64,000 nt of DNA from DASSJT01 sp963715025 (GTDB lineage: Bacteria; Actinomycetota; Actinomycetes; Actinomycetales; Dermatophilaceae). Positions 15,842 through 23,423 of this stretch are shown here, in pieces. Each line of letters opens with the position of its first letter. Position 1 is the stretch's first letter. A program made the translations under genes and the position numbers. Location: positions 372,001 to 436,000 of the forward strand of contig CAVQQQ010000001.1 of assembly GCA_963715025.1 (NCBI GenBank). Direction: 5' to 3'. The notes beneath the pieces are model-generated. The model was not told the DNA's origin. It worked only from the letters and a program-made list of their open reading frames with translations, and searched no databases.

Positions 15842-17011
15842 ATGAAGAAACTTCCGACGCTCGCGGCAACCGTGCTCGCGGCTGGCGCCGCGGTGCTCGC
15901 GACCGCACCGACCTCGTTCGCGGCGCAACCCGCGTCGGCCGCACAGTCGGTCGGTGGTGCCGTGTTCGTTCAGACCGACGACCTGGAGCACAACAGCGTC
16001 GTCGCCTTCACTCGTGACTCGGCGGGCCAGCTCGACCGGGTCGGCGAGTTCCCGACCGGTGGTCGTGGTGGCGTCGAGCGTGACGTGCCGCTCGACTCGC
16101 TCGCGTCACAGGACTCGCTCACGTATGACGCGGCGCATCACCTGCTGGTCGCCGTCAACGCCGGCAGCAACACGGTCACGACCTTCGCCGTCAGTGGCGC
16201 GCACCTCTCGAGACTGCAGACCGTCCCGTCGGGCGGCGTCTTCCCGGTGAGCGTCACCGCCAGCCACAACAGGTTGTACGTGCTCAATGCCGGCGGCGCC
16301 GGGAATGTGACTGGCTACCAAATCAACGCGGCGGGACGCCTGAACGCCCTTCCCGGCGCAAGCCGGGACCTCGGGCTTGACAACGCCCTCCGACCGGAGT
16401 TCATCACCGCCCCAGCCGACATCGCCACCACCCCCGACGGTGCACACGTGGTGGTCACGACGAAGGCGAACAACACCATCGACGTGTTCAACGTCACGAG
16501 CGGCCGGCTGTCGGCACCTGTCGAGAACACCGCCGCGGCCCCTGTGCCGTTCGCTGTGGCGTTCGACTCGCAGGCTCGGCTCGTGGTTGCGAACGCCGGG
16601 AACTCGAGTGTGAGCACCTACGGAGTCAAGGAAGACGGGACGCTGGAGACGCTCACCGCCGGCGTCGAGGACGGGCAGGCCGCGTTGTGCTGGCTCGTGG
16701 GCACCGGTGACACCTTCTTCGGCGGCAACGCCGGCAGCTCGTCGATCAGCGCGTTCGCTGTCGACGCGGCCGGGCACGCCAGCCTGACCGGCACACCGGA
16801 TGGTGTTGTCGCCCACACGGGCGGCGGCTCCGGCGGCACCATCGACCTCGCGATTACGCGCGACGGCTCGCTGCTCTATGCGGAGAACGCCTTCGCCGGC
16901 ACCGTCGAGGGCTATCAGATCCAGGCCGACCACACGCTCCAGCTCGTCGCCACCGCAACCGGGCTGCCGCAGTTCAACGGTCACGGCATGGAAGGTCTCG
17001 TCGCGCTGTAG
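15842..17011 (+). CDS. Secreted seven-bladed propeller protein (lactonase-like)
   Basis: 389 residues. A Sec signal peptide (MKKLPTLAATVLAAGAAVLA, cleavage probably near Ala-Ala before QPASA) is followed by repeated beta-propeller strands such as LVAVNAGSNTVTTFAVSG, LYVLNAGGAGNVTGYQI and LVVANAGNSSVSTYGV, the pattern of the YncE / 6-phosphogluconolactonase-like fold. No catalytic residues can be assigned; function unknown. ATG at 15842 with GAAGGGA upstream is preferred over an upstream in-frame start because the signal peptide begins there. First gene after the IS. Confidence 0.8.
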   Translation: MKKLPTLAATVLAAGAAVLATAPTSFAAQPASAAQSVGGAVFVQTDDLEHNSVVAFTRDSAGQLDRVGEFPTGGRGGVERDVPLDSLASQDSLTYDAAHHLLVAVNAGSNTVTTFAVSGAHLSRLQTVPSGGVFPVSVTASHNRLYVLNAGGAGNVTGYQINAAGRLNALPGASRDLGLDNALRPEFITAPADIATTPDGAHVVVTTKANNTIDVFNVTSGRLSAPVENTAAAPVPFAVAFDSQARLVVANAGNSSVSTYGVKEDGTLETLTAGVEDGQAALCWLVGTGDTFFGGNAGSSSISAFAVDAAGHASLTGTPDGVVAHTGGGSGGTIDLAITRDGSLLYAENAFAGTVEGYQIQADHTLQLVATATGLPQFNGHGMEGLVAL

Positions 17012-17096
17012 CGCAAGCGCACCACACCAGCCCGAGGCCGTGGGCGCAGCCATTCGCAGCGCGCCCACGGCCTCGCCATACCAAAGCATCGCCGCG

Positions 17097-17102
17097 TAGC
17101 GT
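17097..17102 (+). promoter_or_regulatory. Possible -10 box TAGCGT for the accessory gene row
   Basis: TAGCGT 45 nt before the GNAT start, between it and the propeller gene. It would give an approximately 38-nt leader carrying the GAAGG ribosome site. Confidence 0.4.
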
Positions 17103-17146
17103 TGGCTATCTCGATCGCGGCCCCGGAATGCAAAAGAAGGCAAACG

Positions 17147-17887
17147 ATGTCCACCCGCTCCATCACGATGCTCGCCGGGCAGGCCACGCTCGTCGGATCC
17201 TGGCGTGCCCTGGCGCAACTCTCCCCGGACGCCATGCTCGTTCACACTGACGCGACAGTCGCCGCGGTGTTTCCGTCTTGGGCGCCGCTGAACAACGCCA
17301 TCCTGCTCGACCGGCCGAACCGGCAGGCGGCGGCTGCGGCAGCCAGGCAGCTGACCGAGCTCTACCGTCCCGCAGGGATCGAGTCGTGGGCCCTGTGGCT
17401 TCCGAGCCCAGCCACCAGCCTCGACGAGCCGCATCACGTGACTGACGTCGACGGGATGAAGCGGGACACGGCGACCCTCGTGATGCGACTGCAGCTGCCG
17501 CGGCCCCTTCCCAAACACGATGGCGTCATCCGCACGTCGGTCAGGGCAGCGACGCGCGCCACCGACGAGCCGGTGCCCGGGGACGAGCTGCCGGAGCCTG
17601 ACGCGAGCTCCCATGTCGACGCGTGGGTCATGATGTCCGGCGAGTTCGCGGTCGCAGGAGCCTGGAGCTACCTGCACGGCAGCGACTGCGGCATCTATGC
17701 CGTCGGCACGGTGCGCGAGTGGCGCCGACGCGGCCTCGCCCGAGCCCTGATGGAGCACGTCCTCGCCGACGCACAACGGCGCGGCGCGAGGAGCGCGACG
17801 CTTCAGTCCACCGCGATGGGGCAGCCGCTGTATGCATCGCTCGGCTTCACTGCGGTCGGCCAGTACGAGGAGTGGGTGCCGGCATAA
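17147..17887 (+). CDS. GNAT-family N-acetyltransferase
   Basis: 246 residues. The C-terminal half (about 150-246) is a GNAT domain: the acetyl-CoA loop is VREWRRRGLARALMEHVL (the R/Q-x-x-G-x-G/A position) and the terminal helix motif is PLYASLGFTAVGQYEEWVP. The N-terminal half is helical and not recognised. Substrate unknown. ATG at 17147 has GAAGG 8 nt upstream; an earlier TTG at 17102 is less likely. It is the first of four adjacent plus-strand enzyme genes. Confidence 0.85.
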   Translation: MSTRSITMLAGQATLVGSWRALAQLSPDAMLVHTDATVAAVFPSWAPLNNAILLDRPNRQAAAAAARQLTELYRPAGIESWALWLPSPATSLDEPHHVTDVDGMKRDTATLVMRLQLPRPLPKHDGVIRTSVRAATRATDEPVPGDELPEPDASSHVDAWVMMSGEFAVAGAWSYLHGSDCGIYAVGTVREWRRRGLARALMEHVLADAQRRGARSATLQSTAMGQPLYASLGFTAVGQYEEWVPA

Positions 17888-18049
17888 GGCCCACCGGGAT
17901 CAGTCAACGTCGTGGCTACGCAGACCGCCCGCGCACCCCGCTCCAGCGGTCCCGCAGCCGGTCGGCGTGGCGTCGTAACAGGCGCCGGTGTGCGGAGACT
18001 CTGGGTACGAGGCGCCCGGATGCCGGACGCAACTGCAAGGAGGCAGACA

Positions 18050-18601
18050 TTGGACACCATCCGGGTTTTGCTCATCTCGGGCAGCACACGCGACGGATCG
18101 TCAAACACGCTCGCGCTGCAGACCCTGCACGAGCTCGACCATCCCTGCGTGACCACCGAGCTGTACAACGGACTGCCTAGCCTGCCGGCGTTCGTCCCAA
18201 GCCTCGATATCGTGCCGTCGGAGGTCGACAGCGTGCTCACGCGGATCTCACGCGCGGACGCGGTGGTGTTCTCCACACCCGAATATGCCGGCGGCCTACC
18301 AGGCGCGTTGAAGAACCTGCTCGACTGGACGGTCGGCGGCGGGCAGCTGTACCGAAAGCCGGTGGCGTGGCTCGACGTCGCAGACCCTGGGCGGGGAATG
18401 GGCGCGCGCGCTCAGCTGCAGACGGTGCTTGGCTACGTCGGCGCGCGCATTGTGGAGTCCGCGTGCGTCCACCTCACACTGGACCGCGCCCAGGGGACCG
18501 TTACCCTCCGTGACGGCGCGGACCACCAACTAACGGCGGCCGTCGGACAGCTGGCGGCCGTCGTCCAGGAGGAAAAGCGTGAACACCAGCTCCATCACTG
18601 A
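18050..18601 (+). CDS. NADPH-dependent FMN reductase family protein
   Basis: 183 residues, flavodoxin-like. The FMN phosphate loop is LLISGSTRDGSSNT and the second flavin motif is FSTPEYAGGLPGALKNLLDW, both typical of the chromate/azo/FMN reductase family. The start is TTG at 18050 because a perfect AAGGAGG lies 6 nt upstream; earlier in-frame starts back to 17912 add a low-complexity Arg/Ala stretch with no family match. The 3' end overlaps the next gene by 23 bp. Confidence 0.85.
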   Translation: MDTIRVLLISGSTRDGSSNTLALQTLHELDHPCVTTELYNGLPSLPAFVPSLDIVPSEVDSVLTRISRADAVVFSTPEYAGGLPGALKNLLDWTVGGGQLYRKPVAWLDVADPGRGMGARAQLQTVLGYVGARIVESACVHLTLDRAQGTVTLRDGADHQLTAAVGQLAAVVQEEKREHQLHH

Positions 18602-19523
18602 CCGCCGCCCAGCGTGGCCGGCGCACGTGCGCCCCGGCGCGCTGCGATTCGCACGTGCCAGCGGTGAGTACGGCGCCGCGATCGTCTTCTACCGCGACCT
18701 CGTTGGCCTGCCGGTCATCGATGAGTTCACGGGCAGCTTCGGTGAGGACGGCACCATCTTCGGACTGCCGGACACTGGCGTGCAGATGGAGATAGTCCGT
18801 GCCCACAACAGCGACATCCCCGCCTCCGGGGCATTCGACCAGCTCGTGCTGTACCTGCAGGACACCGACGCAGTCGCCGGAGCGACCGCACCGCTCCGCG
18901 ACGCCGGACTGACACCGGTCCCGGAACCACACCCCTACTGGGCAGCGAACGGTGCGGCCGTCTACCGAGATCCGGACGGCCGTGATGTCGTGTTCGCCCC
19001 CTGGGTGTACGGCCGGGTCCCCGACCCCAGCGACAGCAATGCCGTAGGCACCGAAGACGGAGCGCTGCAGGTGGCGTGGTACGACGGCGACCGCGCCGCG
19101 CTTCGGTCATTGTTCGAGGAAGCCGAGGATTCCCGGCCACAGCTCGACAGCTACATCGACAGCGGCCGAGTACTCGTCGCCTGGCAGGGCGCGAACATCG
19201 TCGGCCACCTGCAACTCGTCCCGACCGGGCGAGACGGTGAGATCGAGCTGAAGAACATGGCCGTGGTGTCTGAGCGCCGTGGCACGGGCATCGGCCGGAC
19301 GCTGGTCGATCGCGCCCTTCGGCTGTCCGCGGATATGGGTCTGACCCGGATGATCGTCGCGACCGCGGCTGCTGACATCGGCAACCTGCGTTTCTACCAG
19401 CGATGCGGCTTTCGGTTCACCTCGGTCGAGCGCGACGCGTTCACGCCGGCAGCCGGGTACGCGGAGCCTGTCGTGATCGACGGCATCCCCCTGCTCGACC
19501 GGGTCTGGCTCGCCCGAGACTGA
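18579..19523 (+). CDS. VOC (glyoxalase/bleomycin-resistance)-GNAT fusion protein
   Basis: 314 residues in two domains. Residues about 18-145 form a vicinal-oxygen-chelate domain (YGAAIVFYRDLVGLPVIDEF, then VYRDPDGRDVVFAPW). Residues about 155-312 form a GNAT acetyltransferase (MAVVSERRGTGIGRTLVDRA and LRFYQRCGFRFTSVERD). VOC proteins bind small molecules or metals; joining one to an acetyltransferase suggests detoxification or modification of a small molecule, but this is inference. GTG at 18579 has AGGAGG upstream inside the reductase gene, so the two are translationally coupled. Confidence 0.85.
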   Translation: MNTSSITDRRPAWPAHVRPGALRFARASGEYGAAIVFYRDLVGLPVIDEFTGSFGEDGTIFGLPDTGVQMEIVRAHNSDIPASGAFDQLVLYLQDTDAVAGATAPLRDAGLTPVPEPHPYWAANGAAVYRDPDGRDVVFAPWVYGRVPDPSDSNAVGTEDGALQVAWYDGDRAALRSLFEEAEDSRPQLDSYIDSGRVLVAWQGANIVGHLQLVPTGRDGEIELKNMAVVSERRGTGIGRTLVDRALRLSADMGLTRMIVATAAADIGNLRFYQRCGFRFTSVERDAFTPAAGYAEPVVIDGIPLLDRVWLARD

Positions 19524-19643
19524 TCGTCGTAGTGCGATCATTCGAGACGGCCGAGCCTTCGAGACGTGAACCAGGAGGATGGCTATCGCCTAGCGGGCGG
19601 CTCAGCCCCTCTCGTTCCAACGATCCGGAAAGGACGGCGTGCC

Positions 19644-19736
19644 ATGCACTCGCGCAACACGACTCTCCGAACACCAGAGGTCGCCGGCCCGATGCCCGTC
19701 GCCGGCCCGATGCCCGTCGCCGGCTGCGGCGGCTGA
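19644..19736 (+). CDS. Possible 30-residue leader peptide upstream of phzF-like gene
   Basis: ATG at 19644 has GGAAAGGA 8-9 nt upstream and opens a 30-codon frame ending GGC GGC TGA one base before the GTG proposed for the PhzF gene. The peptide contains MPVAGPMPVAG from a tandem repeat. Either it is a translated leader that couples into phzF, or it is the original N terminus of that gene, now out of frame. No homologue is known to me. Confidence 0.35.
   Translation: MHSRNTTLRTPEVAGPMPVAGPMPVAGCGG
19680..19723. repeat. 18-bp tandem repeat
   Basis: Two exact copies of GTCGCCGGCCCGATGCCC (19680-19697, 19698-19715) followed by a partial third (GTCGCCGG). It lies just before the core of the PhzF gene. 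Confidence 0.85.
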
Positions 19737-19737
19737 C

Positions 19738-20646
19738 GTGTTGGCACGGCCTGTGGACGCCGGACAGCCGATCGCGTTTCGCCACGTGGACGTGTTCGCG
19801 GATCGTCCCTACCGCGGCAACGGCCTGGTCGTCATGTTCTGCACAACCCTGGACTACACCGCAGAACAGCTGCGCACCGTCACCGAGGAGATGCGGCAGT
19901 TCGAAACCATCTTCGTGACAGCTGCCAGCGCATCCCGAACGGTGACGGCCCGCATCTTCACGGTTGAGGAGGAGCTGCCATTCGCGGGGCACCCGGTCAT
20001 CGGAGCTGCCGCCGCGCTCCACGAGCGATTCGTGCCTGACACCACCACCGTCGACTGGCACTTCGCCATCCACGACCGCTCGGTGCCCGTCGTGAGCCAC
20101 CGCGACGCGGACTACTTCACCGCCACCATGGACCAAGGACCACCCGCCTATCCAGCCACGACGGTCGACCCGCGGCGAGGGGGGTTCGCCGCCGCGCTCA
20201 ACCTGACCGCGGCCGACCTGCGGCCGCTGCCGCTGCAGGTGATCTCGACTGGCCTGCCCTACCTGATCGTGCCGGTGACGCGCGACGGCCTCGCTCGAGC
20301 TCGGATCGTCGTCGACGACTTCGAAGCCCGGCTCGCCGCCGTCGGCGCGAAGTTCGTCTACGTCCTCGACACCGACGAGCGGGAAGGGCGGACCTGGGAC
20401 AACGCCGGCGCGGTCGAGGACGTCGCCACCGGCAGCGCAGCTGGCCCGGTCGCGGCATACCTCAACGCCCATGCACTCGCAGAGCCTGGCGTGCCGGTTC
20501 ACCTCAGGCAGGGACGCTTTGTGGGCCGGCCCAGCACCATCACGGTGACGCGCGACCCGGACGGCCATCAGTGGGTCGGTGGCCCGGTACGCCCGGTCGC
20601 CAGCGGATCCCTGGCAGCGATGCCAGTCGCGACGCCAGCCGACTGA
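19738..20646 (+). CDS. PhzF family isomerase/epimerase-like protein
   Basis: 302 residues from the proposed start. Family features: FRHVDVFADRPYRGNGL at the N terminus, FETIFV holding the glutamate used as general acid/base, LPFAGHPVIGAA, and VATGSAAGPVAAYL. PhzF-fold enzymes catalyse hydrogen shifts or isomerisations; phenazine synthesis is not implied because no other phz gene is present. The start is uncertain: GTG 19738 or TTG 19741 match the family N terminus but lack a ribosome site; an in-frame GTG at 19639 would add a repeat-encoded Arg/Pro/Cys-rich extension. Last gene of the accessory row. Confidence 0.82.
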   Translation: MLARPVDAGQPIAFRHVDVFADRPYRGNGLVVMFCTTLDYTAEQLRTVTEEMRQFETIFVTAASASRTVTARIFTVEEELPFAGHPVIGAAAALHERFVPDTTTVDWHFAIHDRSVPVVSHRDADYFTATMDQGPPAYPATTVDPRRGGFAAALNLTAADLRPLPLQVISTGLPYLIVPVTRDGLARARIVVDDFEARLAAVGAKFVYVLDTDEREGRTWDNAGAVEDVATGSAAGPVAAYLNAHALAEPGVPVHLRQGRFVGRPSTITVTRDPDGHQWVGGPVRPVASGSLAAMPVATPAD

Positions 20647-20759
20647 TCGCTCCGGCACCTGGCGTCGGCGCGAACTGAGGCCCATCCCGACGAAACCGGC
20701 GTTCGGCACCTGATCCGCCGAGGAGGTCGCGGCAGCGACGGACGGCGCAACTCAAACGG

Positions 20760-21038
20760 TCAAGGCCGGGACGGGTCGTCACGCCAATGCCGGTACAGGT
20801 CCATCAGATCTTCCCGGGCAAGCGGGTCGAGGTCGTCTGCCCGGACCTCACCGGTGAGAAGGATGGTCGCCTCGATCTGCTTGAGGTGCTCCCGGCAGTG
20901 CGGGCACTCAGCGAGATGCTGCTCGAAACGGCCGTGGTCGGCGACTGGGAGCGCGCCATCGAGGTACGCGGTGACCAGCCCGACCGCCTGCTCACAGGTC
21001 AGGTTACGGGCGGGTGAGCGCGGCCAGCGCATCCTCAC
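20760..21038 (-). CDS. Zinc-binding anti-sigma factor (ZAS type)
   Basis: 92 residues. The anti-sigma zinc finger is H-x3-C-x2-C in QHLAECPHCREHL, with an upstream cysteine in LTCEQAVGLVTAYLDG. No membrane segment, so it is cytosolic. Such proteins hold an ECF sigma factor inactive and release it on a signal, often oxidation. GTG at 21038 overlaps the sigma stop (GTGA) and has AGGAGG 7 nt upstream, which decides the start; the pair is translationally coupled. Confidence 0.88.
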   Translation of the reverse strand: MRMRWPRSPARNLTCEQAVGLVTAYLDGALPVADHGRFEQHLAECPHCREHLKQIEATILLTGEVRADDLDPLAREDLMDLYRHWRDDPSRP

Positions 21039-21769
21039 GGCGCGACCTCCTGTTCCAACACGGAACGGACTCGGGTGCGCGCCCGATGAAGCAGGACGCG
21101 CTGGTTGCCTTCGGTGATGCCTAGGATGGCACACACCTCGGCACTGGGGAGTCCGTCGACATCGCGCAGCGTTACCACGTCCCGTTGCGCGGGCGGCAGC
21201 TCGTCGATCACCTGACGGACTCGCTCGACCAGCGCAGGGGCTGCGACCCGGTCGAGGACTTCGTCCGCCCAGTGGGTCGGCGGTGTCACCCACCGGCCGT
21301 CCTGGCTGAACCGCCCGTCACTGTGCTCAAGCTCATCGTTGTGCACTGGCAAGTGCACCCGTTCGCGGACGCCTGCGCTGATGGCGCGGTTGATCACGAT
21401 CCGGAACAGCCAGGTCCGCAGGGACGACCGGCCTTCGAAGGCGTCGATGCCGCGAAGCAGTCCGAGCCACGCCTCCTGCGCCACCTCCTCGGCTACGGCA
21501 CGGCTGCGCACCCGCGTCAGGGCCAGCCGCACCATGGCGGGGTGGTACCGGTCTACGAGGTCGCAGAACGCCGCCTCGTCCCCGGCGCGCAGCCGGACGA
21601 GGAGCTCATGCTCGTCTGGCGCGGGCGATGCCGTTGGATCAATGTCGCCTGACGAACGCCCGGTCCTTGACGCGAGTCGCTTCCTGCGCAACGTCACAGC
21701 CTTCCATCCCTGTGCGCATCGCGTGGATACGACACCTGGAAGCAGCAACCGCTGACCGCGACGGTTCAT
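21035..21769 (-). CDS. ECF-type RNA polymerase sigma factor
   Basis: Sigma-70 family, extracytoplasmic-function type. Region 2 is DEAAFCDLVDRYHPAMVRLA through VAQEAWLGLLRGIDAFEG and LRTWLFRIVINRAI; region 4 is LPPAQRDVVTLRDVDGL with the helix-turn-helix SAEVCAILGITEGNQRVLLH. There is no region 1 or 3. Partner is the overlapping ZAS gene. Start uncertain: ATG at 21769 gives 244 residues; GTG at 21697 gives 220, closer to the usual size. No target promoter was identified. Confidence 0.9.
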   Translation of the reverse strand: MNRRGQRLLLPGVVSTRCAQGWKAVTLRRKRLASRTGRSSGDIDPTASPAPDEHELLVRLRAGDEAAFCDLVDRYHPAMVRLALTRVRSRAVAEEVAQEAWLGLLRGIDAFEGRSSLRTWLFRIVINRAISAGVRERVHLPVHNDELEHSDGRFSQDGRWVTPPTHWADEVLDRVAAPALVERVRQVIDELPPAQRDVVTLRDVDGLPSAEVCAILGITEGNQRVLLHRARTRVRSVLEQEVAP

Positions 21770-21943
21770 TCCTCATTCGTTTCGCCGCGAATGCTGCTGA
21801 CGAAGACCAAGGGCCCTGAGGACTGCCTCGCGAGCCACCGCGACGTAACGCGGCCGCCGGACTCCCTACCCACATATGCGCGGCGGCCAGCTCGTCGGCC
21901 GAGCCGCATGCTCGCCTTCTCCATCTACCGAAATGGACCTCTC

Positions 21944-22252
21944 ATGCCCCCACTCAGCAACGGCCAACACTTTCCACAACTCAAGGTTCCCGCCGTTTCC
22001 GGAGACGTGATCTCCGCGGCGGTCGCGGAGCTCGCGGAGCCGCGGTATGCAGGATCGGTCGTCGCCCTTCACCTCGCGCTCGGCTTCACGCTGACGATCG
22101 TGAGCATCAGGCTCGTTCCGATCGTCTCCGACCACATCGGCTGGCGTTTCGCCCTGCTCCCGCTCGCCGCGGGCCCACTCCTTGGCACCGTCGCAATGCT
22201 CAAGTTGCGCACCCTGCCCGCAGCTGTACGACTCGCCAGCGGTCGCCGCTGA
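21944..22252 (+). pseudogene. C-terminal remnant of an MFS transporter
   Basis: The last approximately 75 codons (from about 22010) read AAVAELAEPRYAGSVVALH then two hydrophobic segments (LALGFTLTIVSIRLVP and FALLPLAAGPLLGTVAML) and end LRTLPAAVRLASGRR. This matches my recollection of the final two membrane helices of MFS transporters with the motif ELADPRYVGT. The other ten helices are absent and upstream sequence gives no membrane protein in any frame. A 102-residue product from ATG 21944 could be made but would not transport. Confidence 0.7.
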
Positions 22253-22391
22253 ACAGCCCGGGCGATGGGGCAGCCGGACGACGAGGAGGCAGGTGGGCGA
22301 TGCCGCGCCGTGCATTTGCGACGGCATCTGTGACAACCGAGCGCATCAGCAAAGCCTCCCGACGCGCCACAGCCAGGAAGCGCGCCGCTGA

Positions 22392-23423
22392 TCAGCGCTG
22401 GGAAGCGTCGGTCACCTCGCCCACGAGCTCCTCGAGCACGTCCTCCAGGAACACCACTCCGACCACCTCGCCACTCTCGGCGACCACCCGCGCGAGGTGG
22501 GCGCCAGACCGCTGCATCGTTGCGAGGACGACCTCGACCGGATCAGCCGCCACGACGTTGGCGAAACGGCGCACCCGGCCGGCCGGCACGGGCTGAGCCC
22601 GCTCGTCGCCGTCCGCATAGAGGACGTCCTTCAGATGGAGGTAGCCGACGAGGTCTCCCGATTCCCCAGCCACCGGGTAGCGCGAGAAGCCGTGCTTGGC
22701 CACGAGCCGCTCCAAGCCGTCAGGCGTCACGCCCAGAGGCGCGGTCACGAGCTGTCCCAGGGATACCGCGACGTCGATCGCATCCTTGTCGCTGAACTCG
22801 AGCGCTGCCCCGACCAGACCTGCCTGGTCCTCCTCCACCAGTCCCACTCGGTGGGACTCGTCGACGATGTGCTGAACCTCCTCCGCCGTGAACGCCGTCG
22901 TCAGCTCATTGCGCGGCTCGACTCCGAACAGCCGGACCAGGGCCTTCGCCAGCCCCTCCATGACGCGGATCACGGGTCGCAGGAGCCGCGTCACCATGAG
23001 CAGCATCGGCACCAGCACGAGGGCCGCGCGCTCCGGACCCGCAATGGCGAGGTTCTTGGGGATCATCTCGCCTACCACCACGTGGAGGTAGACCACGATG
23101 AGCAGGGCGAGGGCGAGCGCACCGCCCTCGGCCAGCGAGTGTGGCACGCCAGCCGCATCGAGCACAGGCACCAGCGATTGGTGCAGTGCTGCCTCGGAGA
23201 CCGCGCCCAGCAGCACCGAGCACACCGTGATGCCGAGCTGGGCACAGGCGAGGAGCGAGCCCATCTGCTCCAGCGCCTCGAGGCACTGCGTGGCCCGGCG
23301 GCTGCCGGCGGCCGCAAGGGGCTCCAGCTGGCTGCGCCGAGCCGCCATGGCAGCGAACTCCGAGCCGACGAAGAAGGCGTTGAGCAGGAGAAGGATGATG
23401 GTGATCCCGAGCGCCAGCGGCAT
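22392..23423 (-). CDS. CNNM-domain/CBS hemolysin-family membrane protein (second of pair)
   Basis: 343 residues. N-terminal CNNM (DUF21) domain with three to four membrane helices (ALGITIILLLLNAFFVGSEF; LALALLIVVYLHVVVGEMIPKN), then two CBS domains (about 200-335), ending EEVQHIVDES and GVVFLEDVLEELVGEV. The CorC transporter-associated domain is missing, unlike in the first paralogue. Family members are linked to magnesium or cobalt efflux. ATG at 23423 shares its A with the upstream stop (TGATG), so the pair is coupled; a longer frame to 23438 is not used. Confidence 0.9.
   Translation of the reverse strand: MPLALGITIILLLLNAFFVGSEFAAMAARRSQLEPLAAAGSRRATQCLEALEQMGSLLACAQLGITVCSVLLGAVSEAALHQSLVPVLDAAGVPHSLAEGGALALALLIVVYLHVVVGEMIPKNLAIAGPERAALVLVPMLLMVTRLLRPVIRVMEGLAKALVRLFGVEPRNELTTAFTAEEVQHIVDESHRVGLVEEDQAGLVGAALEFSDKDAIDVAVSLGQLVTAPLGVTPDGLERLVAKHGFSRYPVAGESGDLVGYLHLKDVLYADGDERAQPVPAGRVRRFANVVAADPVEVVLATMQRSGAHLARVVAESGEVVGVVFLEDVLEELVGEVTDASQR

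Noticed and set aside
19738..20646. PhzF homologue as evidence of phenazine synthesis
   Set aside because: No phzA/B, D, E or G genes are present; PhzF-fold proteins are widespread with other roles.
14000..22252. The tRNA-Arg to 22 kb segment as a full integrative element or prophage
   Set aside because: The tRNA-end repeats enclose only the IS. No integrase, relaxase or phage gene is present and no second repeat copy was seen near 22 kb.
22300..22391. Small plus-strand frame (PRRAFATASVTTERIS...) after the MFS remnant
   Set aside because: AGGAGG lies upstream but too far, and the frame runs antisense into the convergent CNNM gene with no recognisable product.
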